The position numbers and the translations under genes are program-made. Below, in pieces: positions 7,100-15,692 of a stretch of DNA of 64,000 bases (positions within the stretch are counted from its first letter, which is position 1; each line of letters begins with the position of its first letter). The notes under the pieces were generated by a model. It worked only from the letters and a program-made list of their open reading frames with translations, was not told the DNA's origin and did no database searches. This DNA is from Bog-950 sp964423405. Lineage in GTDB: Bacteria > Bacteroidota > Bacteroidia > Chitinophagales > LD1. The stretch spans positions 80,319 to 144,318 of the forward strand of contig CAYREY010000004.1 of NCBI GenBank assembly GCA_964423405.1, given 5' to 3'.

Positions 7100-9901
7100 T
7101 TAATGTTTTGTATTTCGTAACTGCTCAATAAAACGTGCTGTATTAGGATCAGCGGGGTTTAGTTTTTGTGCCTGTTCAAAATAAAAAAGGGCACTATCAA
7201 TTACCTGCATTTTATAGTATGTTTTAGCAATATTAACCGTAGGGTTAAAGCTATTGGTTGGATTAGCGGCAATAGAGCGCCTGCTTACTTCAATTGATTT
7301 TTCATACAACCCCTGCTTGTAATAAGCAAAGCTAAGGTTAGCATAAGCTACTTCTTCTCTCTGGTGGTTGCTAAGGTATTTCTCATAACATTCGGCAGCT
7401 CGCCCATATTGCTCAAGGTTTTGATAAATAATACCCATGCTAAAGTATGGCGATGTAAAATTACTATCAATAGTTGTTGTATGCTGGTATGCTTTCAGCG
7501 CTTCATCATTTCTGCCCATAGCTTCCAGTAACCGGGCATAGTCAAAAGATGCATTTAAAAACCTGGGGTATATTTCCAGTGCCCGTTTAAAATGTATGGC
7601 CGCTTCTTTTCGTAGTTCGTTTTGCTTATTTCTGTCAGCTTCTTTATTAGATGAAATAAATAAATGCAAAGCCAACAGGTTATGTGCTTGTGCTGATTGC
7701 TCAACTGCCGGTATATCTTTTCTGAAAAGAGTAATTCTGTCTTTCCAATCCATGTTTCGTGCTATAGTTAAACCACTATAAAGTACAAGTATGGTAAGCA
7801 GCGTGTAGGTAAACGGTTTGTTTAGTTGTTTTATGTCAGCCGGCATTGCCTTTAGCTGATTGAAAAGCTGTAGGAGTAAGCATGTTAAAGCAATACAAAA
7901 GCCAATAGATGGTATAAACAGAAAACGATCGCCCATCAGGCCCGGTATTGGTGTTACAAAGTTGGCAAATACCACAATTGATACCAGGTATATAAGCAAC
8001 CCGGTGGCGGGTACGGGGTAATGGCGTAGCATGACCAGGGCAATTACCAGTAATAAGAAATGTAATGCCAACGAGAATATTGCCAGCGGCTGAGATATAT
8101 TAGTGGGTGTTACCACTGCATAGCCATAGTAAAAGCTTAAAGGGTAAGGCAGGCAAATCAGTTTAGCGTATTTGGCAAGTATAATAAGCGATGTGCCCAT
8201 TCTTATACTTAAAGGATCTTTAGCAGTAACAGGGGCTTCCATGTAAACAAGTGGACGTACTGCCTGTACTGGTGTCGGGTCGGCTGCGGTAAATGTGCTG
8301 GCTTTGTAATAGCTGTTCTTTATATCAAAAGCCAGGTTGTTTTTAGGTGGTGGTTGTATAAGGAAGTACGCTAACATTACTACTGGTATTAACAGACTGG
8401 CTGTTTGGGCTGTAGCTAAATGTTTCCCCCTCCAAATAGCAAAAGTTCCGAGAAGTATGAAAGGTAAGGCTAGTAGCTTTAATGTAATAGCCTTGCCAAG
8501 AGATATAGTGTTGTAAACAGAAAACCCATACGCGGCCAGACACAATACAAAAAACACAATTACTGCTGGGCGAAATCGCTTGTTTGTAAACAATAAAAAT
8601 CCAATGGCAATCACAAAAAATGCGGAGTGTTTAAAATAAAGACATATTACCGCATAAATGAAATAAGCCAGTAATGCTTGTAATTTGAATGCGCCGTTAC
8701 CGGATAACGCTGTGGATGCAAGCAAGACTATCAACAAAGCTTCTGTGGCTAATATTTTACCAGTGAATACCGGCATCGAAATCATAGTAAGTACCGACAA
8801 GGGTAGTATTAACAATAGCCTTAACTCATTACGGGTAAATGTAAAAAGTAGCGATAGGACGCTTAATGGCAATAAAGTCACCCATACGTTTCCATACCGA
8901 TAACCAATAACAGATAATGCAGTACTGATAACTATAATAATAAGTGGCAGTATAAACTGGCTTATGTTTTTAAAGTAGCTCATGTCAATCGTACTCCAAT
9001 CTACGGCCTGTGCAGGTTGTTTTGTTGATGAAACAGCAGCGGTTAAATACGTTTTTATCCACTGTGTTATTCCTGGCAGGTGTTTAATCGTATAAAAAAA
9101 GTAAGGAGTACTTGTAAATAATACAAAAAGTATAACCTGCTGTAATACCAGTTGTAGTCTGGATAACAGTGTTGCAGGAATTGCTAATGCTAACACTACA
9201 GGTAGCAGATTGATAGGCTTTATATCGGTAAATACTACCAGTAATACCGGGCTTATAATAGCGAAAGTTAAAGCAGATGTTTTTGATAGTATAGCTGCAA
9301 TGAAAAGCAATAATATAGGTATAAGTAGTGGTTTTTGGTTTGTTGTTACGTAGCGTATAGCGTAGTACAGGCTTAGTAAACCAAACCCAACAGCCATTAT
9401 TTCATCGCGGTTTTTTATGCTGGCAACTACTTCGGTATGTACCGGGTGGGCGGCAAATAGGAGTGTGGTAAAAAACGGCAAAAGGATGGAGTAGTTTTTA
9501 AGTAGATTTTGCAATACTTTTAACAACAGTACACACATCAGTGAGTATAATATCACATTAATCAGGTGACTTAGCCAGGCTTGTTCTCCAAACAGCGCAT
9601 TTTCTATAGCAAAGCTAACCAGTACAAGTGGGCGGTACTCATACTTGTAGCCCGATTCATCCTGATAATAGGGAGAGGCAAATATTTCTGGTATAGCGGC
9701 AATACCTTTGCTGGTAAGTCGGTGGTTTTGAGTTACAAGCTCATCATCCAGATTATAATCATTAAATACAGTATTGAAATACAGCACGAAGCTGAATGCA
9801 AACACAATAACGGCGTACTGTCTGTTACTATCAGTTGCAAAAAAACTGTTGCCTTTGTTGTGCGATACCTGTTTTGTGTTTTGTGGTTTCTGCTTTGCCA
9901 T
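7100..9901 (-). CDS. Multi-pass GT-C-like membrane protein with C-terminal TPRs
   Basis: Large integral membrane protein (933 residues from ATG 9901) with about a dozen hydrophobic segments and a C-terminal TPR array (about 740-930, five to six repeats). The first loop carries NDYNLDDE, the acidic motif of GT-C glycosyltransferases that use polyprenyl-phosphate sugars; the arrangement of N-terminal loop, multi-pass core and TPR tail recalls the TMTC O-mannosyltransferases. It probably transfers a sugar to a protein or glycan on the periplasmic side, with TPRs recruiting the acceptor. A TTG at 9913 is also in frame, but ATG 9901 sits one base after the TAA of the upstream glycosyltransferase and is the better start. 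Exact donor and acceptor cannot be told from sequence. Confidence 0.75.
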   Translation of the reverse strand: MAKQKPQNTKQVSHNKGNSFFATDSNRQYAVIVFAFSFVLYFNTVFNDYNLDDELVTQNHRLTSKGIAAIPEIFASPYYQDESGYKYEYRPLVLVSFAIENALFGEQAWLSHLINVILYSLMCVLLLKVLQNLLKNYSILLPFFTTLLFAAHPVHTEVVASIKNRDEIMAVGFGLLSLYYAIRYVTTNQKPLLIPILLLFIAAILSKTSALTFAIISPVLLVVFTDIKPINLLPVVLALAIPATLLSRLQLVLQQVILFVLFTSTPYFFYTIKHLPGITQWIKTYLTAAVSSTKQPAQAVDWSTIDMSYFKNISQFILPLIIIVISTALSVIGYRYGNVWVTLLPLSVLSLLFTFTRNELRLLLILPLSVLTMISMPVFTGKILATEALLIVLLASTALSGNGAFKLQALLAYFIYAVICLYFKHSAFFVIAIGFLLFTNKRFRPAVIVFFVLCLAAYGFSVYNTISLGKAITLKLLALPFILLGTFAIWRGKHLATAQTASLLIPVVMLAYFLIQPPPKNNLAFDIKNSYYKASTFTAADPTPVQAVRPLVYMEAPVTAKDPLSIRMGTSLIILAKYAKLICLPYPLSFYYGYAVVTPTNISQPLAIFSLALHFLLLVIALVMLRHYPVPATGLLIYLVSIVVFANFVTPIPGLMGDRFLFIPSIGFCIALTCLLLQLFNQLKAMPADIKQLNKPFTYTLLTILVLYSGLTIARNMDWKDRITLFRKDIPAVEQSAQAHNLLALHLFISSNKEADRNKQNELRKEAAIHFKRALEIYPRFLNASFDYARLLEAMGRNDEALKAYQHTTTIDSNFTSPYFSMGIIYQNLEQYGRAAECYEKYLSNHQREEVAYANLSFAYYKQGLYEKSIEVSRRSIAANPTNSFNPTVNIAKTYYKMQVIDSALFYFEQAQKLNPADPNTARFIEQLRNTKH

Positions 9902-9902
9902 A

Positions 9903-10808
9903 TTATAATCCAAGCGCAGTTGCCTTGGCCCATATATAGTATTTAAGTTTTTCCAGGAGAGACGGCTTGCTAAGCAGGTCTGTAGTTTTTAGGTCAGTGT
10001 TGTGCTTTTTCAGGCAGGCTACATATTCTTCGTATAGCGGTAAAAGCAGTTTGTCGCGTTGTTCTGCTATCTCCTGTATAGTAAATGCGTTAAAATGAAT
10101 AAATACAACCGGATAGACTTTGTTTATCATGACATTGCCATCTACAATACTCCGCTTACAGTAATCAGTATTCCATCCCGCCACATTACAACCCCGATGG
10201 CGAAGCACCAGGGCCTTGCTGTCTATTACCGGTATCAGGTCCAGATATTTTTGGTCGTCAAACAGTCCGCGCAGCATATTCTTTTCACAACGGTACAGGC
10301 AACATTCTGCCCACCATTCCAGGCTTTCTTTCCCTTCTGCCGATGCTCCTACAAAACCAGCGTTATATAAGCCTACTTTAAAGTTAGCTTCCAGCCAGTT
10401 TTGTTCGCTTGCAGGAGAGTGCCTATAATAATGTGGGGTTAGTAGTATGGAGTGCTGGCTTAGTAAATCAAATAAAAAGATATAATCGTTGTAGAAGTAC
10501 TGGTCGTTATCTACGTACACCAATTTGTCGGTTACTGTTCGTAGCAGATGTAGCATAAATACAGGTTTCATACTCCACCTTAATTTATCTGCATGGGCGC
10601 TGTACTTTTTTTCAATCTGCCTGCTTACATTATCGCCAGCCAGTGCTTTTAGGCTATAAAAAATACAATTTTCGTGGGCCAGATTTTCAATGCTATCAGT
10701 CGCAAGCACATGTAAAACAAAGTTGTGCCCTATATTACGCAACGATTCAGCCAACGCATATGTTTTATAGAGATGACTGGTAGTAGATATGGTACAGAAA
10801 TGGTTCAC
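9903..10808 (-). CDS. Glycosyltransferase, GT-A-like
   Basis: 301-residue soluble protein resembling nucleotide-sugar glycosyltransferases of the GT8-like group. The N terminus (HFCTISTTSHLYKTYALAESL) is the usual first strand and helix; a DxD-type metal/donor motif, Asp100-Asn-Asp102, lies in LVYVDNDQYF; and YNAGFVGA is the acceptor-side motif. The start is GTG (10808). It begins 17 bases after the SGNH gene and its TAA is one base from the ATG of the GT-C/TPR gene, so these are one operon. Donor sugar and linkage unknown. Confidence 0.75.
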   Translation of the reverse strand: MNHFCTISTTSHLYKTYALAESLRNIGHNFVLHVLATDSIENLAHENCIFYSLKALAGDNVSRQIEKKYSAHADKLRWSMKPVFMLHLLRTVTDKLVYVDNDQYFYNDYIFLFDLLSQHSILLTPHYYRHSPASEQNWLEANFKVGLYNAGFVGASAEGKESLEWWAECCLYRCEKNMLRGLFDDQKYLDLIPVIDSKALVLRHRGCNVAGWNTDYCKRSIVDGNVMINKVYPVVFIHFNAFTIQEIAEQRDKLLLPLYEEYVACLKKHNTDLKTTDLLSKPSLLEKLKYYIWAKATALGL

Positions 10809-10825
10809 AGTAGCAAAATAAAAAC

Positions 10826-11890
10826 TTATTTCAGTTCTGCTGTGTTTTTTAAAAATGCCTTCAGTTTGTCAGCATAATAGCGGTGCCCTTTATTGTTGAG
10901 GTGGGCGTCGGGGTAGTCCATAAAGTTATCCTTGCTGTTTTCAAACAGCACCCAGTCATTTATCAGGCTGGTATCCTGTAATATGTCTTCATATTTTTTT
11001 ACATAATCTACCAATGGCCATCCGGCTTCTTTAATTTCGGGTATTAGTACATATTTAACCGGTACTTGGTTGTTAGAACATACCTGTTTTATTTTATTCA
11101 GATATTTTTTTGTTATGGCCGTATTTTTTACGCTTTTCTCGTACCTTATTTTTTCTTCAAAGCGGTATTTTAACGAGTACAATCTTGATAGTAAGGCACT
11201 TTTAGCAATAATCTTCTCAAAAAAAAATGTCGGATTTTTTAAATAATATTTATCGTTAGCCACATACCTGTATGCTTCGTTCACGTTACTAAAATGTCTC
11301 CCATCTATATCTGCAAGTATGGCCCCTGCATTGGTTGGGTAGCAGTAAGGTTCGCCAGGTATGCTCGACCTGTCATACATCATCAGGTCATTACCCATAA
11401 AAAACATTACAAGTACATAGTCGGGCTTTAGCGCTGGTATGTACTTTTGTGCTATGGCAGCATACTGTACGGGGTCTGCGGCAGGTATCCCAGTGTTTAT
11501 TATTTCAAAATCAGTTTCATTTCTAAGTAAATCGGCATAGCAGTTGTTTTCTACAGGCTGTGCGCTCATTCCCCATGTAAAGCTATCTCCAATCAGTAAT
11601 ATTTTTTTCTTGTTGCTATCCAGCGTGCCGAAACCCGGCGAGCGGAAACCATCTCCATTTATCTGTATACCAAATTGGCTCTGTGCCACGCTATCGGCAA
11701 CAAATAGCCCCTCGCTGTTTGTGTAAAACTGGGTTTGTATTTCAAGTGTATCAACCGGTTTGAAGTTAAGCCAGTTCGGTTTCATGTCGCCCGGCTTATA
11801 GCCTTTTGCCCGTAGCACCATTTCGATAAGTACAAACGAAATCAAAATAAACCCAATCTGAAATAACAGTCGTTTGTATCTATCGGTCAT
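10826..11890 (-). CDS. Membrane-anchored SGNH/GDSL hydrolase-like protein
   Basis: 354-residue protein with one N-terminal membrane segment (about 8-26) and an SGNH-fold periplasmic domain. Block I is GDSFTW with Ser102 as the nucleophile, GND near residue 175 is block III, and DAH (Asp328/His330) near the C terminus is block V. Such proteins in glycan loci add or remove O-acyl groups on sugars. Its ATG overlaps the TGA of the upstream glycosyltransferase-like gene by four bases (ATGA), indicating translational coupling. Direction of reaction (esterase or transferase) is not decided by sequence. Confidence 0.75.
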   Translation of the reverse strand: MTDRYKRLLFQIGFILISFVLIEMVLRAKGYKPGDMKPNWLNFKPVDTLEIQTQFYTNSEGLFVADSVAQSQFGIQINGDGFRSPGFGTLDSNKKKILLIGDSFTWGMSAQPVENNCYADLLRNETDFEIINTGIPAADPVQYAAIAQKYIPALKPDYVLVMFFMGNDLMMYDRSSIPGEPYCYPTNAGAILADIDGRHFSNVNEAYRYVANDKYYLKNPTFFFEKIIAKSALLSRLYSLKYRFEEKIRYEKSVKNTAITKKYLNKIKQVCSNNQVPVKYVLIPEIKEAGWPLVDYVKKYEDILQDTSLINDWVLFENSKDNFMDYPDAHLNNKGHRYYADKLKAFLKNTAELK

Positions 11891-13086
11891 GCATTAGTGG
11901 GTAGTTTATTGCCAATATCTTCAACATAGTCCCATATATCCCATCCCTTCATGCCAAAGTTGTGATAAATGTGTATTAGTGCTGGTCGAAGAGTTGTTTT
12001 AAATGCATCATCGGTAAAATTACCCTGCTCATCCATCATTACCCGCTGACTGGTATAGTCGGCTATGAAATTAAATTTTTGAGGTAGTAGTGGGGCATTC
12101 TGCAAGCCGAACTCCCACACAGTGGCAATTAACGTCCCCTGGTCACGTGTCATCCATTCGGCCCAGGTAAAAATCTGCATGGTTTTGTTAAACCAGGCCT
12201 CCATAAAATCACGGCTATTATCATCAAACACAAATACACCACCATTCCAGTGCTGAAAATTTTTGTCTTTTACTTCTATACCAAAACGCTTTTGAATGTA
12301 TTCTGCCAGGTGAGGGCATTTCAGGTTAAACACGTCTTTACCATCCGGCCCATACCACCGCCGTGTAATGGGGTTCCAGCGCCACTGCGAGTTTTTCTCA
12401 ATGTCTTTAAACATGTTTTCTGCTGGCGTTATTATCACACGTCCTTCAGCATCCACCCACAATTTTTTTCTACGGTCATAAAACGTATCGTCATCCAGTT
12501 TAAAGCGGTTGATGGCGGTTAGAAAGCGAACTACCAGCCACAGGTATTGTAGCTTGTTCTGTTTCATTATCTCAAACTTCTTTATCAATGCCCGCTTCTT
12601 CTTATCCATTACCGGGTTCGACAATTTACGGGCCGGGTCGTACTTTTCCATTAGTGCTTCCAACTCGGCCATATCCTTCCTGTTTTTTATTGCACAGTCG
12701 CATCTTACGGCATTAGGGCTAAAAGCCGGCAGTCTACAGTGGTCGGCTGCAAAGGTTACGGGGCCTTTTTTGTGGTTAAAAACATCATCGCAATCACTGT
12801 TTAAGGCTATTACGTCTGTATCCAGATAGCAGTACGTATGTCCGGAGGGTACAAATTTGTGCAGACCGGTTTTAAGGTAAATACTGGCCTGGTGATGATT
12901 AAAATGTTCCGGTGTTTTTATATCAATTATAGTATCGTGTGCTACGGGTATTTCATTGCGGGTGCTATCTGTTACTACCAGTATTTCATTTTTAGAAAAA
13001 TGCTTCAGGTACCGTAGCGAAAAATGCAGGGTATCAATGTGCTCGCGTGCACCACATACTACAAATACAAATCTGTTTTTACTCAT
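11887..13086 (-). CDS. Predicted glycosyltransferase with DxD motif
   Basis: 399-residue cytoplasmic protein, probably a GT-A glycosyltransferase. The N-terminal half has the nucleotide-sugar fold pattern (RFVFVVCGAREHIDTL) and a clear DxD motif, Asp89-Thr-Asp91, in YCYLDTDVIAL; HWNGGVFVFDD in the C-terminal third looks like the acceptor-side loop. Residues 140-235 form an insertion rich in Lys, Arg and Trp that I do not recognise. It is the first gene of the SGNH-GT-GTC run and has its own promoter and an unusually good Shine-Dalgarno. No family assignment beyond glycosyltransferase is safe. Confidence 0.6.
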   Translation of the reverse strand: MSKNRFVFVVCGAREHIDTLHFSLRYLKHFSKNEILVVTDSTRNEIPVAHDTIIDIKTPEHFNHHQASIYLKTGLHKFVPSGHTYCYLDTDVIALNSDCDDVFNHKKGPVTFAADHCRLPAFSPNAVRCDCAIKNRKDMAELEALMEKYDPARKLSNPVMDKKKRALIKKFEIMKQNKLQYLWLVVRFLTAINRFKLDDDTFYDRRKKLWVDAEGRVIITPAENMFKDIEKNSQWRWNPITRRWYGPDGKDVFNLKCPHLAEYIQKRFGIEVKDKNFQHWNGGVFVFDDNSRDFMEAWFNKTMQIFTWAEWMTRDQGTLIATVWEFGLQNAPLLPQKFNFIADYTSQRVMMDEQGNFTDDAFKTTLRPALIHIYHNFGMKGWDIWDYVEDIGNKLPTNA

Positions 13087-13098
13087 TTCTAATATTCA

Positions 13099-13106
13099 CT
13101 CCTCCC
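13099..13106 (-). promoter_or_regulatory. Strong Shine-Dalgarno before the 11887-13086 gene
   Basis: Minus strand GGGAGGAG, 12 bases upstream of the ATG at 13086. Such a purine-rich site is rare in this window, where most starts lack any recognisable Shine-Dalgarno, as is usual in Bacteroidota. It supports the chosen start. Confidence 0.5.
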
Positions 13107-13146
13107 TGGTCAGTTGGTTGTAGCTATTGTTGTTTGTTTTATTGCC

Positions 13147-13176
13147 CAAATGTAGTGCTACGTTTTTTGTAAACAA
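13147..13176 (-). promoter_or_regulatory. Bacteroidota-type promoter with -33 and -7 boxes
   Basis: On the minus strand a TTG (13176-13174) is followed after exactly 19 bases by TACATTTG (13154-13147), matching the TTG-N19-TAnnTTTG promoter of the phylum. It lies about 60 bases upstream of the glycosyltransferase ATG at 13086 and after the stop of the radical SAM gene, so it can start transcription of the distal part of the glycan cluster. A short GTAG-CA-CTAC inverted repeat overlaps the -7 box. Confidence 0.6.
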
Positions 13177-13213
13177 CCCCTTTTAGCTGGTTACATGCCC
13201 GGCAAATAAATAT

Positions 13214-14623
13214 TTAGTGTTTATAGTTGGCTTTAATGGTTTCCGCTAATTGTTCTACCGTCATATTGTTTACCATTAATGCCAGGTTGTCTAGTAAAAA
13301 AGGGTCATCCATCCGGGCATCATTGGTTAACTCGCTAAAACGCGCAGGGTCAATAAGCATGTTCAATGCTTTAAGTTTTTCTTTTGCTGTTTTAATTCTT
13401 TCAGGCTTACTGTACTCTTCTACCGATTTGTCGTTTGTTATATGGGTTATCAGCAAGGCTTCAAGTTCAATTATCGATTGGGGCCTGGCTGTTTTTATTT
13501 TTTTGCGGTCAGGCGCATTTTTGTACCAGGCGCTTATCTGGTTTTTAATGCCTTCGTAATGGGCTCTATTTTTTTGTTCTATGGCTGTGTTTTCCGGAAA
13601 ACTGAAATTTCCAAGGTAGTCGCACACTTCTTTCAGCTTTTTAGCTTCCATTTCTAATATAGAGCTACCCTGTGGGTACAGTACTGTATGGAAATATACC
13701 GGCACCTGATGCTGATTACAGAAATTTATAAAATCGGGTATTTCTTTCCAGTTTTGTTGCATGGCGCACACCGAAATACCAAAGAAGGTATTCCGGTTTT
13801 TACAATATTCTTTAAACCAGATTAGGTTCTCCATTGTCCGGTCGAAATCAGCATTTACACGTATGTTCTCGTAAGTGCTTTTTTGTAATGAATCGAAAGA
13901 AACATTTATGTGGAAGTCAATATGCTCAAGTATCCTTTTAACCCGGTTGTTTAGTACAGTGGCGTTTGTTTGCACCGATATACGCACGTTGGGGTTTATC
14001 TGCATAATCTTCTCCCATATCTGGTAATATAGCTCAATCAAAAACGGTTCGCCACCATAAAATTTCACTTCATCCAAATAGGGGATAAATTCTCCCAGTT
14101 GCTCAACAAATCCATTGTCGTATGCCACTTCCAGCGGGGGGAGTTTCTCTCTTTTAGCACGTATCAGCGATGAGAAATCTCCACTACACATAACACATTC
14201 TAAGTTACACACATTACTTAATTCAAACTCCATTACGCTGGGGTACCGGTTTTTGTTTAGTGTGCGTTCATCGTATTGTATTGTTTTTACGGCATCAAAG
14301 TTGCCGGCAACCAGCTGTTGTTTGCATCCATTACACCCCAGCGACAGGTCGTTATGTTTTATATATTCCCGTAGTTTGTTTGCCTCATCTCCAAACCAGA
14401 TATCCTTTATACTGCTTTGAGGGTAATGGCCTAATACATGTGTACGGTTATAGCAACAGGCTATTGCCCGCCCGTGATGGCCAAAATACATGCTTTTAAA
14501 TGGAGCATAGCATACATATTTTTGCGGGCCGGCAGGCCTGTGTTGGTTATACTCTTCCAGCAGTGTTGATGTAATTGGAGAGTAGTTTGGTTTATTCCAC
14601 CCTAATAGTTTCTTTAAAAACAT
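13214..14623 (-). CDS. Radical SAM protein with N-terminal SPASM/twitch-like cysteines
   Basis: 469-residue radical SAM enzyme. The [4Fe-4S]-SAM motif CX3CX2C is at Cys139/Cys143/Cys146 (SNVCNLECVMC), followed by the KFYGGEPF motif that contacts SAM. Unusually, cysteines typical of a SPASM/twitch auxiliary-cluster domain lie before it: Cys38, Cys56/57 and CNGC (Cys97/Cys100). Radical SAM/SPASM enzymes modify peptides or sugars, or act as dehydrogenases. Substrate unknown; the neighbours (epimerase 27 bases upstream, glycosyltransferases downstream) suggest glycan or activated-sugar modification, not peptide maturation, since no precursor peptide is evident nearby. Confidence 0.8.
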   Translation of the reverse strand: MFLKKLLGWNKPNYSPITSTLLEEYNQHRPAGPQKYVCYAPFKSMYFGHHGRAIACCYNRTHVLGHYPQSSIKDIWFGDEANKLREYIKHNDLSLGCNGCKQQLVAGNFDAVKTIQYDERTLNKNRYPSVMEFELSNVCNLECVMCSGDFSSLIRAKREKLPPLEVAYDNGFVEQLGEFIPYLDEVKFYGGEPFLIELYYQIWEKIMQINPNVRISVQTNATVLNNRVKRILEHIDFHINVSFDSLQKSTYENIRVNADFDRTMENLIWFKEYCKNRNTFFGISVCAMQQNWKEIPDFINFCNQHQVPVYFHTVLYPQGSSILEMEAKKLKEVCDYLGNFSFPENTAIEQKNRAHYEGIKNQISAWYKNAPDRKKIKTARPQSIIELEALLITHITNDKSVEEYSKPERIKTAKEKLKALNMLIDPARFSELTNDARMDDPFLLDNLALMVNNMTVEQLAETIKANYKH

Positions 14624-14650
14624 AGCTGTGCTAAGTTATAAATATCGGGC

Positions 14651-15655
14651 TTAACCCATGTAGGCCTTATACCATTCAGCCATTTCGGCTATGCCTTTGC
14701 TTATGGTAGTATCGGGTTTATAGCCTATATAGGTATACAGGCTGCTGCAATCTGCATTGGTTGCCAGCATATCGCCGGGCTGTACCGGCTTATTGTTTAC
14801 CACTGCTTTTTTTTCAAGCGCCTGCTCTATTTCTTTCAAAAAATCTATTGTGTACACCGGGCTATGGTTCCCTACATTAAAAATCAGGTTTTTAACTGTG
14901 CCCGGCTCCTGTATTTTATCTATCAATAGTCCGATTGATTTAACCACATCGCCAACGTAAGTAAAGTCACGTATCATCTTGCCTTCGTTAAACAAATCAA
15001 TAGGTTTACCTTCTAGTATAGCCTTCATGAAAATACAGGCAGCCATATCTGGCCGTGTCCAGGGGCCATACACTGTAAAAAAGCGGAGGCCTATCAGGTT
15101 AATATTATACAGGTGAGAGTAGGTGTGGGCTAATAGTTCGTCGGCTTTTTTACTGGCAGCATACACCGATATCGGGGTATCGGTACGTTGTTGTTCTGTA
15201 TACGGTGTTTCGCTATTAAGCCCATACACCGATGAACTGGAGGCGTAAATAACATGTTTTACACTATGTCTGTTGGCGCACTCAAGCAGGTTTACAAAAC
15301 CTTTTACGTTCGAATCGATATATGCCTGCGGAGTGAGCAACGATTGCCTTACCCCAGTCAGGGCGGCTAAATGGATTATTACATCAATTTTTTCGCCGGT
15401 AAAACACTGTTCCAGCTCCTCTGGCTTACAAATATCAGCATAATAAAAATCAGCAACAGGGGTTTGAATATGGCCTTGTGATTTTAGCAAATCTGTATCA
15501 GCTATGCCAAGTTGAGCGGCGCGTGCTTTCTTAATTTCATAGTTGCTTAACTCCGAAAAGTTGTCCAAAGCGGTAATACGAAACTTATCTTTAAGCTCCT
15601 GTACCAGCGAGTATCCAATAAAACCTCCGAAACCGGTAATTAGTATTTTCTGCAT
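14651..15655 (-). CDS. NAD-dependent epimerase, UDP-glucuronate 4-epimerase-like
   Basis: Extended short-chain dehydrogenase of 334 residues. It has the Rossmann GxxGxxG (residues 8-14, GFGGFIG), a serine-rich catalytic stretch (SSSSVYG, 139-145) and the YxxxK dyad Tyr165/Lys169 (YAASK). The segment RFFTVYGPWTRPDMA and EGKMIRDFTYVGDVV are characteristic of the UDP-glucuronate 4-epimerase (CapI/LpsL) branch that makes UDP-galacturonate. Related UDP-GlcNAc or UDP-GlcNAcA epimerases cannot be excluded. It sits 37 bases downstream of asnB and 27 bases upstream of the radical SAM gene in one transcription unit. Confidence 0.82.
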   Translation of the reverse strand: MQKILITGFGGFIGYSLVQELKDKFRITALDNFSELSNYEIKKARAAQLGIADTDLLKSQGHIQTPVADFYYADICKPEELEQCFTGEKIDVIIHLAALTGVRQSLLTPQAYIDSNVKGFVNLLECANRHSVKHVIYASSSSVYGLNSETPYTEQQRTDTPISVYAASKKADELLAHTYSHLYNINLIGLRFFTVYGPWTRPDMAACIFMKAILEGKPIDLFNEGKMIRDFTYVGDVVKSIGLLIDKIQEPGTVKNLIFNVGNHSPVYTIDFLKEIEQALEKKAVVNNKPVQPGDMLATNADCSSLYTYIGYKPDTTISKGIAEMAEWYKAYMG

Positions 15656-15692
15656 CCGGCCCTAAAATAACCTAATTGACGAAACATACACG

